Shown: piece after piece, positions 34,725 to 43,351 of the stretch
How the letters are laid out: each line of letters opens with the position of its first letter
Numbering within the stretch: position 1 is the stretch's first letter
Source of the DNA: Roseateles_E cavernae
Lineage (GTDB): Bacteria; Pseudomonadota; Gammaproteobacteria; Burkholderiales; Burkholderiaceae_C
Assembly: GCF_040187885.1 (NCBI RefSeq)
Contig: NZ_JBDPLH010000009.1
Coordinates: forward strand, 124,001 to 188,000
Direction of reading: 5' to 3'
DNA length: 64,000 bases
Translations under genes and position numbers: made by a program
The notes under the pieces: generated by a model
What the model saw: the letters and a program-made list of their open reading frames with translations, nothing else
Told to the model about the DNA's origin: nothing
The model's database searches: none

Positions 34725-34746
34725 GGCCAGGCTGTCCAGCCTGGCC
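34725..34746 (-). terminator. Hairpin between accD and folC
   Basis: GGCCAGGCTG and CAGCCTGGCC are perfect 10 bp arms separated by two bases, 26 bp after the accD stop. There is no clean T-run on the minus strand (GTCTTCATTT follows), so it may reduce rather than abolish read-through into folC, or act as an mRNA 3'-end stabiliser. Confidence 0.5.
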
Positions 34747-34772
34747 GCTGCGTCTACAGGGATTGACGGCGC

Positions 34773-35645
34773 TCAGGCCACCGCGTCGGTGCTCTGCCGC
34801 TGCAGCATCGCCAGCTGGCGCGCGATGGTCTCGCGCAGCTCGCGGCGGTCGACAATCATGTCCACCGCGCCCTTTTCCATCAGGAACTCGGCGCGCTGGA
34901 AGCCCGGCGGCAGCTTTTCGCGCACCGTGTTCTCGATCACGCGCGGGCCGGCAAAACCGATCAAGGCCTTGGGCTCGGCAATCACGATATCGCCCACAAA
35001 GGCGAAGCTGGCCGACACGCCACCCATGGTCGGATCGGTCAGCACGCTGATATAGGGCAATTTGGCCTTGGCCAGGCGGGTCAGCGCCGCATTGCTCTTG
35101 GCCATCTGCATCAGGCTCAGCAAGCCCTCCTGCATCCGCGCGCCGCCGGTGGCGGTGAAGCAGATGAAGGGGGTCTTCTGCTCGATGGCCGTCTCGACAC
35201 CGCGCGCAAAGCGCTCGCCGACCACCGAGCCCATCGAGCCTCCCATGAAGTCGAACTCGAAGCAGGCCGCGACCACCGGCACGCTCATCACCGCGCCGCC
35301 CATCACGATCAGCGCATCGGTCTCGCCGGTGTTCTCCAGCGCTTCCTTGAGCCGGTCGGGATACTTCTTGCTGTCCTTGAACTTCAGCGCGTCGACCGGC
35401 AAGACCTCCTGGCCCACCTCGTAGCGGCCTTCGCCGTCGAGAAAGGCGTTCAGACGCGCACGCGCGCCGATGCGGTGGTGGTGGCTGCACTTGGGGCAGA
35501 CATTGACGTTCTGCTCCAGATCGGTCTTGTAGAGCACCGTCTCGCAGGACGGGCACTTGATCCACAGCCCCTCGGGCACCGTGCGGCGCTCGTTCGGGTC
35601 GGTCTGCTGCATCTTGGGCGGCAGAAGTTTCTCAAGCCAACTCAT
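34773..35645 (-). CDS. accD: Acetyl-CoA carboxylase carboxyltransferase subunit beta
   Basis: 290 residues from the ATG at 35645 (MSWLEKLLPPKM), preceded by AAAGGAGCC; seven more in-frame residues upstream are not needed. AccD forms the carboxyltransferase with AccA and makes malonyl-CoA for fatty acid synthesis. The N-terminal zinc ribbon is CPSC...CPKC, followed by the crotonase-like core with GGSMGSVVGERFARG, TATGGARMQEG and PTMGGVSASFAFVGD. It lies between trpA and folC, the classical trpBA-accD-folC order of proteobacteria. Confidence 0.97.
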   Translation of the reverse strand: MSWLEKLLPPKMQQTDPNERRTVPEGLWIKCPSCETVLYKTDLEQNVNVCPKCSHHHRIGARARLNAFLDGEGRYEVGQEVLPVDALKFKDSKKYPDRLKEALENTGETDALIVMGGAVMSVPVVAACFEFDFMGGSMGSVVGERFARGVETAIEQKTPFICFTATGGARMQEGLLSLMQMAKSNAALTRLAKAKLPYISVLTDPTMGGVSASFAFVGDIVIAEPKALIGFAGPRVIENTVREKLPPGFQRAEFLMEKGAVDMIVDRRELRETIARQLAMLQRQSTDAVA

Positions 35646-35666
35646 GGTTGCAGGCTCCTTTATCAA

Positions 35667-36470
35667 TCAGTGGGGCGCGTCGAGCGCCTGGCGGATGTCC
35701 CGGATGAACTGGGCGCCGGTTGCGGCGACATTATCGCGCGGCTGAACCTCCAGCAGCTCGACCAGACGCGAACCGATCACGACCGCATCGGAATGGTCGG
35801 CCACGGCCCTCGCGGTGACGCCGTCGCGGATGCCGAAACCCACGCCCACCGGCACCGTCACATGGCGGCGGATGCGCGGAATCATCTCGGCCACGGCCGC
35901 CGTGTTCAGATGGCCGGCCCCGGTCACGCCCTTCAGCGACACGTAGTAGACATAGCCGCTGGCCAACTGGCCGATGCGGGCCATGCGTTCCTCGGTCGAG
36001 GTCGGCGCCAGCAGGAAAATCGGGTCCAGGTCTTGCGCGCGCAGCGCGGCCGCGAAGATCTCGCACTCCTCGGGCGGGTAGTCGACGATCAACACACCGT
36101 CCACGCCCGCGGCCTTGGCATCGGTGACGAAACGCTCGACGCCATAGCGCTCGACCGGATTGGCATAGCCCATCAGCACCACCGGCGTGCTGTTGTTCTT
36201 CGCGCGGAAGCCGCGCACATAGTCCAGCACCTGGGTCAGGCCGATGCCGTGCTTCAGTGCGCGCTCGCCAGCGCGCTGGATCACCGGACCGTCGGCCATC
36301 GGGTCCGAGAAGGGCACACCCAGCTCGATCACGTCGGCGCCGGCCTGGCCAAGAGCCAGCATCAGCTCGACCGTCGCATCGGGAAAGGGATCGCCGGCGG
36401 TGACAAAGGGGATCAGCGCCTTGCGGCCCTGGGCCTGCAAAGCCGTGAAGGCAGCAGCGATGCGGCTCAT
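35667..36470 (-). CDS. trpA: Tryptophan synthase alpha subunit
   Basis: 267 residues, TIM-barrel lyase that splits indole-3-glycerol phosphate to indole, channelled to TrpB. The catalytic glutamate is in DVIELGVPFSDPMADGP and the catalytic aspartate in GVLIVDYPPEE; phosphate binding uses GVGFGIRDG and VIGSRLVE. Its start overlaps the trpB stop by 4 bp (ATGA), so the subunits are translationally coupled. accD follows 21 bp later. Confidence 0.98.
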   Translation of the reverse strand: MSRIAAAFTALQAQGRKALIPFVTAGDPFPDATVELMLALGQAGADVIELGVPFSDPMADGPVIQRAGERALKHGIGLTQVLDYVRGFRAKNNSTPVVLMGYANPVERYGVERFVTDAKAAGVDGVLIVDYPPEECEIFAAALRAQDLDPIFLLAPTSTEERMARIGQLASGYVYYVSLKGVTGAGHLNTAAVAEMIPRIRRHVTVPVGVGFGIRDGVTARAVADHSDAVVIGSRLVELLEVQPRDNVAATGAQFIRDIRQALDAPH

Positions 36471-37714
36471 TGCGCGCCTCCCTTCACGCTGTGGCCGGCC
36501 ATCGAGGGGCGGTCAAAGTACTGCACGCCCGACAGGTCGGCGACGGTGCCGATGTCCTTGTCGCCACGGCCGGACAGGTTCACCAGCAAGGTCTTGTCCG
36601 GCGACAAGGTCGGCGCCAGTTTCATCGCATAAGCCAGCGCGTGGCTGGACTCCAGCGCCGGAATGATGCCCTCGGTGCGGCACAGGCGGTGGAAGGCCTC
36701 CAGCGCCTCCTTGTCGGTGATACCGACATACTCGGCCCGGCCGATGTCCTTCAGATAGGCATGCTCGGGGCCGACGCCCGGATAGTCCAGGCCGGCCGAG
36801 ATCGAGTGCGTCTCGGTGATCTGGCCGTTGGCGTCCTGCAGCAGATAGGTGCGGTTGCCATGCAGCACACCGGGGCTGCCAGCGCTCAAGGTCGCCGCAT
36901 GCTTGCCGCTGTCCACGCCCTCGCCCGCCGCCTCGACGCCGATCAGGCGCACGTCTTGATGCGGGATATAGGGGTAGAAAATGCCGATGGCGTTCGAGCC
37001 GCCGCCGACGCAGGCGATCACCGCATCCGGCTGGTGGCCGATCATCTCGGGCATCTGGGTCAGGCACTCATCGCCGATGACGCGCTGGAAGTCGCGCACC
37101 ATCATCGGGTAGGGATGCGGTCCGGCCACGGTGCCGATGATGTAGAAGGTCGATTCGATGTTGGTGACCCAGTCGCGCATCGCCTCGTTGAGCGCGTCCT
37201 TCAGGGTCTTGGAGCCGGACTCGACCGGCACCACCCGCGCGCCCAGCAGATTCATCCGGTAGACATTGGGCGATTGGCGCTTGACGTCCTCGCTGCCCAT
37301 ATAGACCACGCATTCCATGCCGTAGCGGGCACAGATGGTCGCGGTGGCCACGCCGTGCTGGCCGGCGCCGGTCTCGGCGATCACGCGCTTCTTGCCCATG
37401 CGCTTGGCCAGCAGCGCCTGGCCGATGGTGTTGTTGACCTTGTGCGCGCCGGTGTGGTTCAGATCCTCGCGTTTCAGGTAGATCTGGGCACCGCCCAGTT
37501 CGCGACTGAGGCGGTCGGCGTAGTAGATCGGGCTGGGGCGGCCGACGAAATGGGCCAGTTCCTTCTTGTACTCGGCGATGAACTCGGGATCTTTGCTGTA
37601 GTGGGCATAGGCCTCGCTCAGCTCGTCCAGGGCATGGACCAGGGTTTCGGCGACGAAGCGCCCACCATAGGGTCCGAAATGCCCACGGGCATCGGGTTGG
37701 TCATAGGTCTGCAT
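36467..37714 (-). CDS. trpB: Tryptophan synthase beta subunit
   Basis: 415 residues from the ATG at 37714 (MQTYDQPDARGHFGPYGGRF). It condenses indole with serine using PLP; the PLP lysine is in LNHTGAHKVNN and the phosphate-binding loop is CVGGGSNAIG. The GAGQHGVATA motif is intact. It follows trpF by 13 bp and overlaps trpA. The upstream pathway genes trpE, trpG, trpD and trpC are not in the window, the usual split trp arrangement of betaproteobacteria. Confidence 0.98.
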   Translation of the reverse strand: MQTYDQPDARGHFGPYGGRFVAETLVHALDELSEAYAHYSKDPEFIAEYKKELAHFVGRPSPIYYADRLSRELGGAQIYLKREDLNHTGAHKVNNTIGQALLAKRMGKKRVIAETGAGQHGVATATICARYGMECVVYMGSEDVKRQSPNVYRMNLLGARVVPVESGSKTLKDALNEAMRDWVTNIESTFYIIGTVAGPHPYPMMVRDFQRVIGDECLTQMPEMIGHQPDAVIACVGGGSNAIGIFYPYIPHQDVRLIGVEAAGEGVDSGKHAATLSAGSPGVLHGNRTYLLQDANGQITETHSISAGLDYPGVGPEHAYLKDIGRAEYVGITDKEALEAFHRLCRTEGIIPALESSHALAYAMKLAPTLSPDKTLLVNLSGRGDKDIGTVADLSGVQYFDRPSMAGHSVKGGAQ

Positions 37715-37727
37715 GACGGTTTTCTCT

Positions 37728-38366
37728 TCAGGTTTGCTGCAGTTGTCTGTCCGCCTCACGGACGGCGGCACAGAACTGCTGGATCAGGGCGGCGTCCTTC
37801 AGGCCCTTGGCCTGCTCGACGCCGGAACTCACGTCAACGGCCCAGGGCCGTACCTGAAGAACGCCTGTCAGCACATTTCCGGCATGCAACCCACCAGACA
37901 AAACGACTGGAGAGGGCACGTTTCTTGGAATGAGTGACCAATCGAAAACCTTTCCACCGCCGCCATAGCCGTCGACATGGGCGTCGAGCAGAATGGCCTG
38001 GGCACCTGAATACTGATGGGCGAAGTCTAGCAAATCAAAGCCGGGGTTGATGCGCGCGGCCCGCAGCCAGGGCCGCCCTGCCCGCTCGCAGTCCTGCGGG
38101 CTCTCGTCGCCATGGAATTGCAAGAGCATATTCGGCAGCGCGGCCAGGCCGGCCGCCAGCTGCTCGTCGCTGGCGTTGACGAACAGCCCCACCGGTGTCA
38201 CGAAGGGCGGCAGGCGCCGCGCCAGCTCGGCCGCGCGCGCTGGCGTCACATAGCGCGGGCTCTTCGCGTAGAACACAAAGCCGATGGCATCGGCACCGGC
38301 CTCGACGGCGGCGTCGATATCGGCCTCGCGTGTCAGGCCGCAGATCTTGATACGGGTTCGGCTCAT
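37728..38366 (-). CDS. trpF: Phosphoribosylanthranilate isomerase
   Basis: 212 residues from the ATG at 38366. TIM-barrel isomerase of tryptophan synthesis. The catalytic cysteine is in RIKICGLTRE and the catalytic aspartate is in AILLDAHVDGYGGGGKVFDW (D near residue 133); LSGGLHAGNV and AVDVSSGVE are the phosphate-binding loops. Spacing is 14 bp from truA and 13 bp to trpB, so the three genes are probably cotranscribed. Confidence 0.97.
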   Translation of the reverse strand: MSRTRIKICGLTREADIDAAVEAGADAIGFVFYAKSPRYVTPARAAELARRLPPFVTPVGLFVNASDEQLAAGLAALPNMLLQFHGDESPQDCERAGRPWLRAARINPGFDLLDFAHQYSGAQAILLDAHVDGYGGGGKVFDWSLIPRNVPSPVVLSGGLHAGNVLTGVLQVRPWAVDVSSGVEQAKGLKDAALIQQFCAAVREADRQLQQT

Positions 38367-38380
38367 GCGCTTCGTTTCAC

Positions 38381-39169
38381 TCAGGGCAGCCAGTCCAGCG
38401 CCGCCACATGCTCGGGGAGTTGCAGCTCGGCATCGTAGTACGGTCCGATGAAGTACAGGCCGTCGGGGGCAAAGGTCGGCGCCGCCACCTTGCGGTCGCG
38501 CGCTGCCAGCACCCCAGCCAGCCATTCCACCGAGCGCGTGCCGCTGCCGATCGCCAGCAGACAGCCCATGATGTTGCGCACCATATGGTGCAAAAAGGCC
38601 GAGGCATCGAACTCGAAGCGCCAGTAGGCGCCGCGCTTGCTGATCTGGATCGCACGAAGGGTCTTGATCGGCGACTTGGCCTGGCAGTCGACCGAGCGGA
38701 AAGAACTGAAGTCGTGCTCACCCAGCAGCACCTCGACGGCCGCGCGCATCGCATCGCCGTCCAGCGGGCGGAATACCCAGCCCACCGAGCCGCTCTCGAT
38801 CGCCGGCCGCACCGCCGACTCCAGCAGCAGATAGGCATAGCGCCGGCCGCGCGCATGGTTGCGGGCATGGAAGTCGGCGCCGGGGAAGGCGCACCACTGG
38901 ATCGCGATATCGGGGGGCAGATAGCGGTTCGTGCCGCGTATCCACGAGAACGGGTCGCGCTCCACCTGGGCATCGAAATGCACGACCTGGTTGAGTCCGT
39001 GCACGCCGGCATCGGTGCGGCCGGCGCAGATTGTGCGGATCGGATGCGCGGCAAACTGGGCCAGGGCTTTTTCCAGCTCATCCTGCACCGTGCCGCCGCC
39101 CGGCTGGCTTTGCCAGCCCTTGTAGCCGCGGCCGCGGTAGCTGACGCCCAGCGCCACCCTAGTTGTCAT
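38381..39169 (-). CDS. truA: tRNA pseudouridine(38-40) synthase TruA
   Basis: 262 residues. It isomerises uridines 38-40 in the anticodon arm. The catalytic aspartate is in AGRTDAGVHGLNQVVHF (near residue 52), and the second motif is RFEFDASAFLHHMVRNIMG. Length and ends match the family. It sits between fimV (with an intrinsic terminator in the gap at 39186-39213) and trpF, a very conserved order in Burkholderiales. Confidence 0.97.
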   Translation of the reverse strand: MTTRVALGVSYRGRGYKGWQSQPGGGTVQDELEKALAQFAAHPIRTICAGRTDAGVHGLNQVVHFDAQVERDPFSWIRGTNRYLPPDIAIQWCAFPGADFHARNHARGRRYAYLLLESAVRPAIESGSVGWVFRPLDGDAMRAAVEVLLGEHDFSSFRSVDCQAKSPIKTLRAIQISKRGAYWRFEFDASAFLHHMVRNIMGCLLAIGSGTRSVEWLAGVLAARDRKVAAPTFAPDGLYFIGPYYDAELQLPEHVAALDWLP

Positions 39170-39185
39170 TCCTGCTCCAACAATG

Positions 39186-39213
39186 AAAAAGGCGCCCGGC
39201 CTGGCCGGGCGCC
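39186..39213 (-). terminator. Rho-independent terminator after fimV
   Basis: GGCGCCCGGCC and GGCCGGGCGCC are perfect 11 bp arms around one T, and on the minus strand they are followed by five T. It lies 19 bp downstream of the fimV stop and 17 bp before the truA start, so truA-trpFBA likely needs its own promoter or read-through. Confidence 0.92.
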
Positions 39214-39232
39214 TCGGATTGTGCCTGCGTGT

Positions 39233-41884
39233 TCAGCGCAGCTCGTTGAGCATGGCCTGCGCCTTGTCGCGCAGCGGGCCGCTGGCCCGGGCCAGCAGTT
39301 CCTGCAGCACATCGCGTGCACCTTCGGTATCGCCGATCTGGCGGAACTCGTCGGCCAGCTCGAGCTGGCGCTGCAGCGGGTCACCGCCATCGTCGTCCAG
39401 CGCATCGAAGGCCTGGGACAGCGGATCGCTCGGGGCATCGTCTTGCAAGATGCTCTCGAACTCGGCCGGCAGACCGCCATCAATGGCTTCGGCGGAGGCG
39501 GTCGGGATCGCCTCTTCCTTGCGGGCCGGCTCGGGCAGGTCCAGATCGATGGACGAGAGATCAAAGTCCAGCGACTGGGGCTCGTCGGGCAGCTCGGACT
39601 GCAGGGTGGCGGCCTGGGTGACCTCCGGCGGCATATCCAGATTGCCCAGATCGAAGGCCAGCTCCTGGGGCTCGATCTCGCCGGGCTGCGTCGTCGGCGG
39701 GCCGTCGAGATCGAAGTCCATCGCCAGCGGTGCCTGCTCCACCGTGGTGGCCAGGGCTTGCGTGGCATCCATCGCAAACGGCGAGACCGAGGGCGGCGAG
39801 CCCAGGTCCAGGTCGAGGTCCAGATCCAGACCGCTGGGTGGGCCGGCGTCGCTGGCGCGGCCCAGCGGCTCGGTGGCCATCAGGGCGGCGCCGCCAAGCA
39901 TGCTGTGCTGGGCCGTCTGCGGCAGCGTGCTGGCGTTCATCGGCTCGGGATGGCGCTCGTGACTGCCATCGTCGGGCAGCAGCTCGGGCGAGCCGCCCGG
40001 CTGGTACAGCGGATTGTCGGCGTCGATCTGGCGGCCCAGCTCCTGGGCCTTGGCCCAGTCCTCGCCCTGCCCTTGGGTCTCGGCATAGAGCTGCACGGCC
40101 AGTTGCTCGAAGCCCTTGGTGTCACGGCGCTTGGCATAGACCTCCAGCAGCTTGAGCCGGATCGCCAGCCGCTCGGGATTGGAGCGCAGCGCTTCCTTGA
40201 GAATCTCCTCGGCCTGCAGGTCACGGCCATAGGCCAGATAGACATCGGCCTCGGCGACCGGATCGACATCACCGATGGCATCGAGCTGGCTCAGCGAGTA
40301 GCTCATCGAGGACGCGGGGCCGTTGGCGTCACGGGTGTCAACGCGCTGGCCACCGGTATTGCCGAAGAAGGAGTCGGGCTGCAGCCGGCTTTCATGGAAG
40401 CCGGTGTCGGCCTTGGGCTTGCCACCCTTGCCGCGCAGGCGCATCAGACCCAGCCCGCCCAGCAAGAGCACCAGCACGCCAGCGATCGGCAGCACCAAGG
40501 GGCTCTCCATCAGCTCGGCCATCAGACCCGGGCCTTCGGCTTCGGCCGCCGGGGGCGGAACCGGTGTGGGGGCCGGCTTGGCAGCGACGGGGCTTGCGGC
40601 CGGCGCAGCCGCAACCACGGGCGCGGGTGCCGATGCGACCGGTGGCGCCGGCAGCGCCAGTGCGGGCGGTGCCGACGCGGCCGTTGTGCCGGTGTTCGCT
40701 GCGGGCGCGGCGCTCGCAGCCGGCTTGGCCGCGCTGGAGAGCTTCTTCAACTCCTCCACATTGCGGGTCAGTTCGGCCACACGGGCGGCATCCGCCTTCT
40801 TCTCGGTTTCTTTCGATACCTTGGCCTCGGCGGCCGCGCTGGCGGCTGCGGCCTTGCTGAGCGTCAGCTTGTCGGGGCTGGGCGCTGCGGCCGGCTTGCG
40901 GTCCTCGACCGCCGCCTGCACCTTGCCCTTGACCTGGCGCTGGCTTTCATCGAGCTTGAGCTCGGGGGCGGCACCGGCCAGGCGCTGCCGGTAGTTGCTG
41001 AAATCGGCGCTCTGCGCCTGAATGACTTCGCGCGCCTCGGTCGGAGTGATCGCGCTGAGGCTGTCGCTGCCCGGCACTTGCAGGACCACACCCGACTTCA
41101 GCCGGTTCATGTTCTCGCCGATGAAGGCATCCGGATTGCTGCGGAACAGGCCAACCAGCATCTGGTCCAGCGAGATTTCCCGGGGCTTGGTGCGGCCGGC
41201 GATGCGCGACAGCGAATCGCCCGCCTTGACCTTGTATTCGGATGCGGCGCTGGGGCTCGGTGCAGGCGCCGGCGCCGGACGTGGCGCGCGCGCCGGCTCG
41301 GCCGGGGCCGCCTCGACACGCGGCCGAGGCGCGGGCGCTGCGGCCAAAGGAGCCGAGGCCGGCGGACGCTGGGTCGGCACGGCCCGGGTTTCGGCCGGCG
41401 CGGTCGCAAAGGACGGGGCCGTCGTGACGGCCGGCGGTGCGCTCGGGCGGGCCAGGTTTGGCGGATCGAACAGCAGCGTGTATTCGCGCACCAGGCGGCC
41501 GCTGGACCAGGTCAGCTCCAGGATCACATCGACAAAGGGCTCCTGGACAGCCCGGTCGCTGTTGATGCGCAGCACCGGTCGGCCATCGCTGCGCCGCTCC
41601 AGCTGCACCTGGGTGCCGGTCAGCACGGCGTTGTACTCGACGCCGGTGGCGCGGTAGGAATCGGGAGGGGCGATGCGCACCTTGAGCGTGCCCGCCTCTT
41701 CGGCGGTCAGCGAACTGACGTCGATCTCGGCCTTGAGCGTTTCGCCCAGCGAAGACTGCACGGTCAGTTTGCCCAGTCCCAGGCTCCAGGCCGAGCCGCT
41801 GCCGGCAACGGCAAATGCCGCCATCGCCATATGGGCCAACGGGGTCAGGGCAAAGCGCCCCAAAGCGCTACGTTTTTGTTTCAA
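39233..41884 (-). CDS. fimV: FimV/HubP-family polar and pilus assembly protein
   Basis: 883 residues if translation starts at the TTG at 41884, which has GGGGGA close upstream; another TTG at 41896 adds four residues. Order: a signal sequence (about 10-35), a conserved FimV N-terminal domain (LGLGKLTVQSSLGETLKAEIDV), a Pro/Ala-rich stretch, a LysM peptidoglycan-binding domain (about 210-270, YKVKAGDSLSRIAGRT), a Glu/Lys coiled region, one membrane helix (about 470-490), then an acidic cytoplasmic part with TPR-like helices and the C-terminal FimV domain. FimV/HubP organises the cell pole, type IV pili and twitching. It fits with pilU at 19.8 kb. Confidence 0.93.
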   Translation of the reverse strand: MKQKRSALGRFALTPLAHMAMAAFAVAGSGSAWSLGLGKLTVQSSLGETLKAEIDVSSLTAEEAGTLKVRIAPPDSYRATGVEYNAVLTGTQVQLERRSDGRPVLRINSDRAVQEPFVDVILELTWSSGRLVREYTLLFDPPNLARPSAPPAVTTAPSFATAPAETRAVPTQRPPASAPLAAAPAPRPRVEAAPAEPARAPRPAPAPAPSPSAASEYKVKAGDSLSRIAGRTKPREISLDQMLVGLFRSNPDAFIGENMNRLKSGVVLQVPGSDSLSAITPTEAREVIQAQSADFSNYRQRLAGAAPELKLDESQRQVKGKVQAAVEDRKPAAAPSPDKLTLSKAAAASAAAEAKVSKETEKKADAARVAELTRNVEELKKLSSAAKPAASAAPAANTGTTAASAPPALALPAPPVASAPAPVVAAAPAASPVAAKPAPTPVPPPAAEAEGPGLMAELMESPLVLPIAGVLVLLLGGLGLMRLRGKGGKPKADTGFHESRLQPDSFFGNTGGQRVDTRDANGPASSMSYSLSQLDAIGDVDPVAEADVYLAYGRDLQAEEILKEALRSNPERLAIRLKLLEVYAKRRDTKGFEQLAVQLYAETQGQGEDWAKAQELGRQIDADNPLYQPGGSPELLPDDGSHERHPEPMNASTLPQTAQHSMLGGAALMATEPLGRASDAGPPSGLDLDLDLDLGSPPSVSPFAMDATQALATTVEQAPLAMDFDLDGPPTTQPGEIEPQELAFDLGNLDMPPEVTQAATLQSELPDEPQSLDFDLSSIDLDLPEPARKEEAIPTASAEAIDGGLPAEFESILQDDAPSDPLSQAFDALDDDGGDPLQRQLELADEFRQIGDTEGARDVLQELLARASGPLRDKAQAMLNELR

Positions 41885-42134
41885 GGCGTCCCCCAAAGCA
41901 ACAAGGCGGACACCGTCAGGTACCCGCCTGTTTCGACGATCTTTGTTCTCTTCTCAACAGCGCTAGGCGATGCTGTCCTCATGGCTCTTGCGATCCGAAA
42001 TCACAACAGCATCAAGCATATACGCTGCAACCCTCATGCAAAGGCTGAATACGCCCCAGGACACCTGCCTGATTCACTGCCCGTTACAGGCTTGTCGTTT
42101 GCCGGCAACGGGCGGGGCTCGGAAACTGGGGAAA

Positions 42135-43265
42135 TTACCGAGCCAGCAGGATGCGCAGCATGCGGCGCAGCGGCTCGGCCGCGCCCCACAGGAGCTGGTC
42201 GCCGATCGTGAAGGCGCCGACATACTCCGGGCCCATGGCCAGCTTGCGGATGCGGCCCACGGGGATGGTCATCGTGCCGGTCACCGCCACCGGGGTCAGG
42301 TCTTGAATCGTCGCCTCGCGGGTATTGGGCACGACCTTCACCCACTCGTTGTCAGCGGCGATCATCGCCTCGATGTCGGCCAGCGGCACGTCCTTCTTCA
42401 GCTTGAAGCTCAGAGCCTGGCTGTGGCAGCGCATCGCGCCGACGCGCACGCAGAAGCCGTCCACCGGAATCGGCGCCGAGCCGAAGCCCTCGCCGAGGCC
42501 GAGAATCTTGTTGGTCTCGGCCATGCCCTTCCACTCTTCCTTGGACTGGCCATTGCCCAGATCCTTGTCGATCCAGGGGATCAGCGAGCCGCCCAGCGGC
42601 ACGCCGAAATTGGCGGTCTCGGCCGCGCTCAAGGCCCGCTGCGTGGCGATCACCTGACGGTCGATCTCGAGGATGGCGCTCTTCGGGTCATCCAGCAGCG
42701 AGCGCACCGAGGCATTCAGCGTACCGTACTGCGTCAGCAGCTCGCGCATATGTTGCGCGCCGCCGCCCGAGGCCGCCTGGTAGGTCTGGGTGCTCATCCA
42801 TTCGACCAGGCCGGCCTTGTAGAGCGCGCCCACGCCCATCAGCATGCAGGAGACGGTGCAGTTGCCGCCGACCCAGTTCTTGCCGCCCTTGCTAAGCGCG
42901 TCCTTGATGACGGGCATGTTCACCGGGTCCAGCACGATGACGGCATCGCCGTTCATGCGCAGCGAGGAGGCGGCGTCGATCCAGTGGCCATTCCAGCCGG
43001 CCGCGCGCAGCTTCGGGAAGACCTCGTTGGTGTAGTCGCCGCCCTGGGCCGTGATGATGATCTCGCAGCGCTTGAGCTGCTCGATATCGAAGGCGTTCTG
43101 CAGCTTGGTTTCGTTCTTGGCCTGCGCCGGGGCGGCGCCGCCCGCGTTCGAGGTGCTGAAGAACAGCGGTTCGATCAGATCGAAATCACGCTCGGCCACC
43201 ATGCGGTCCATCAGCACGGAGCCCACCATGCCGCGCCAGCCTACCAGTCCTACCAATGTCGTCAT
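42135..43265 (-). CDS. asd: Aspartate-semialdehyde dehydrogenase
   Basis: 376 residues; reduces aspartyl phosphate to aspartate semialdehyde for lysine, threonine and methionine. The NADP-binding start is VGLVGWRGMVGSVLMDRM, the catalytic cysteine is in GGNCTVSCMLMG (about residue 136), and the substrate histidine is in RCHSQALSFKLKK. Length and sequence match the gammaproteobacterial-type Asd. It lies between leuB and fimV. A pair of 7 bp arms (42079-42085 and 42107-42113) downstream could form a hairpin. Confidence 0.97.
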   Translation of the reverse strand: MTTLVGLVGWRGMVGSVLMDRMVAERDFDLIEPLFFSTSNAGGAAPAQAKNETKLQNAFDIEQLKRCEIIITAQGGDYTNEVFPKLRAAGWNGHWIDAASSLRMNGDAVIVLDPVNMPVIKDALSKGGKNWVGGNCTVSCMLMGVGALYKAGLVEWMSTQTYQAASGGGAQHMRELLTQYGTLNASVRSLLDDPKSAILEIDRQVIATQRALSAAETANFGVPLGGSLIPWIDKDLGNGQSKEEWKGMAETNKILGLGEGFGSAPIPVDGFCVRVGAMRCHSQALSFKLKKDVPLADIEAMIAADNEWVKVVPNTREATIQDLTPVAVTGTMTIPVGRIRKLAMGPEYVGAFTIGDQLLWGAAEPLRRMLRILLAR

Positions 43266-43283
43266 CTTGAATTCCTCTTGATC

Positions 43284-43329
43284 ACAAACCCCAGTCTCTG
43301 TGCCCCGGCTCGCTTCGCCGGGGTTTGTG
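43284..43329 (-). promoter_or_regulatory. Overlapping hairpins between leuB and asd
   Basis: An outer inverted repeat CACAAACCCC (43284-43293) / GGGGTTTGTG (43320-43329) and an inner one CCCCGGC (43303-43309) / GCCGGGG (43317-43323) share the same GGGG, so the two full stems are mutually exclusive. The element is 18 bp upstream of the asd start. No T-run follows on the minus strand. Confidence 0.55.
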
Positions 43330-43351
43330 GGGGCGAGACGATCCGAGAGCT

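Noticed and set aside
38408..42211. Frame of 1267 codons antisense to truA and fimV
   Set aside because: It spans two real genes and a terminator and is low-complexity, so it is a GC-driven shadow frame.
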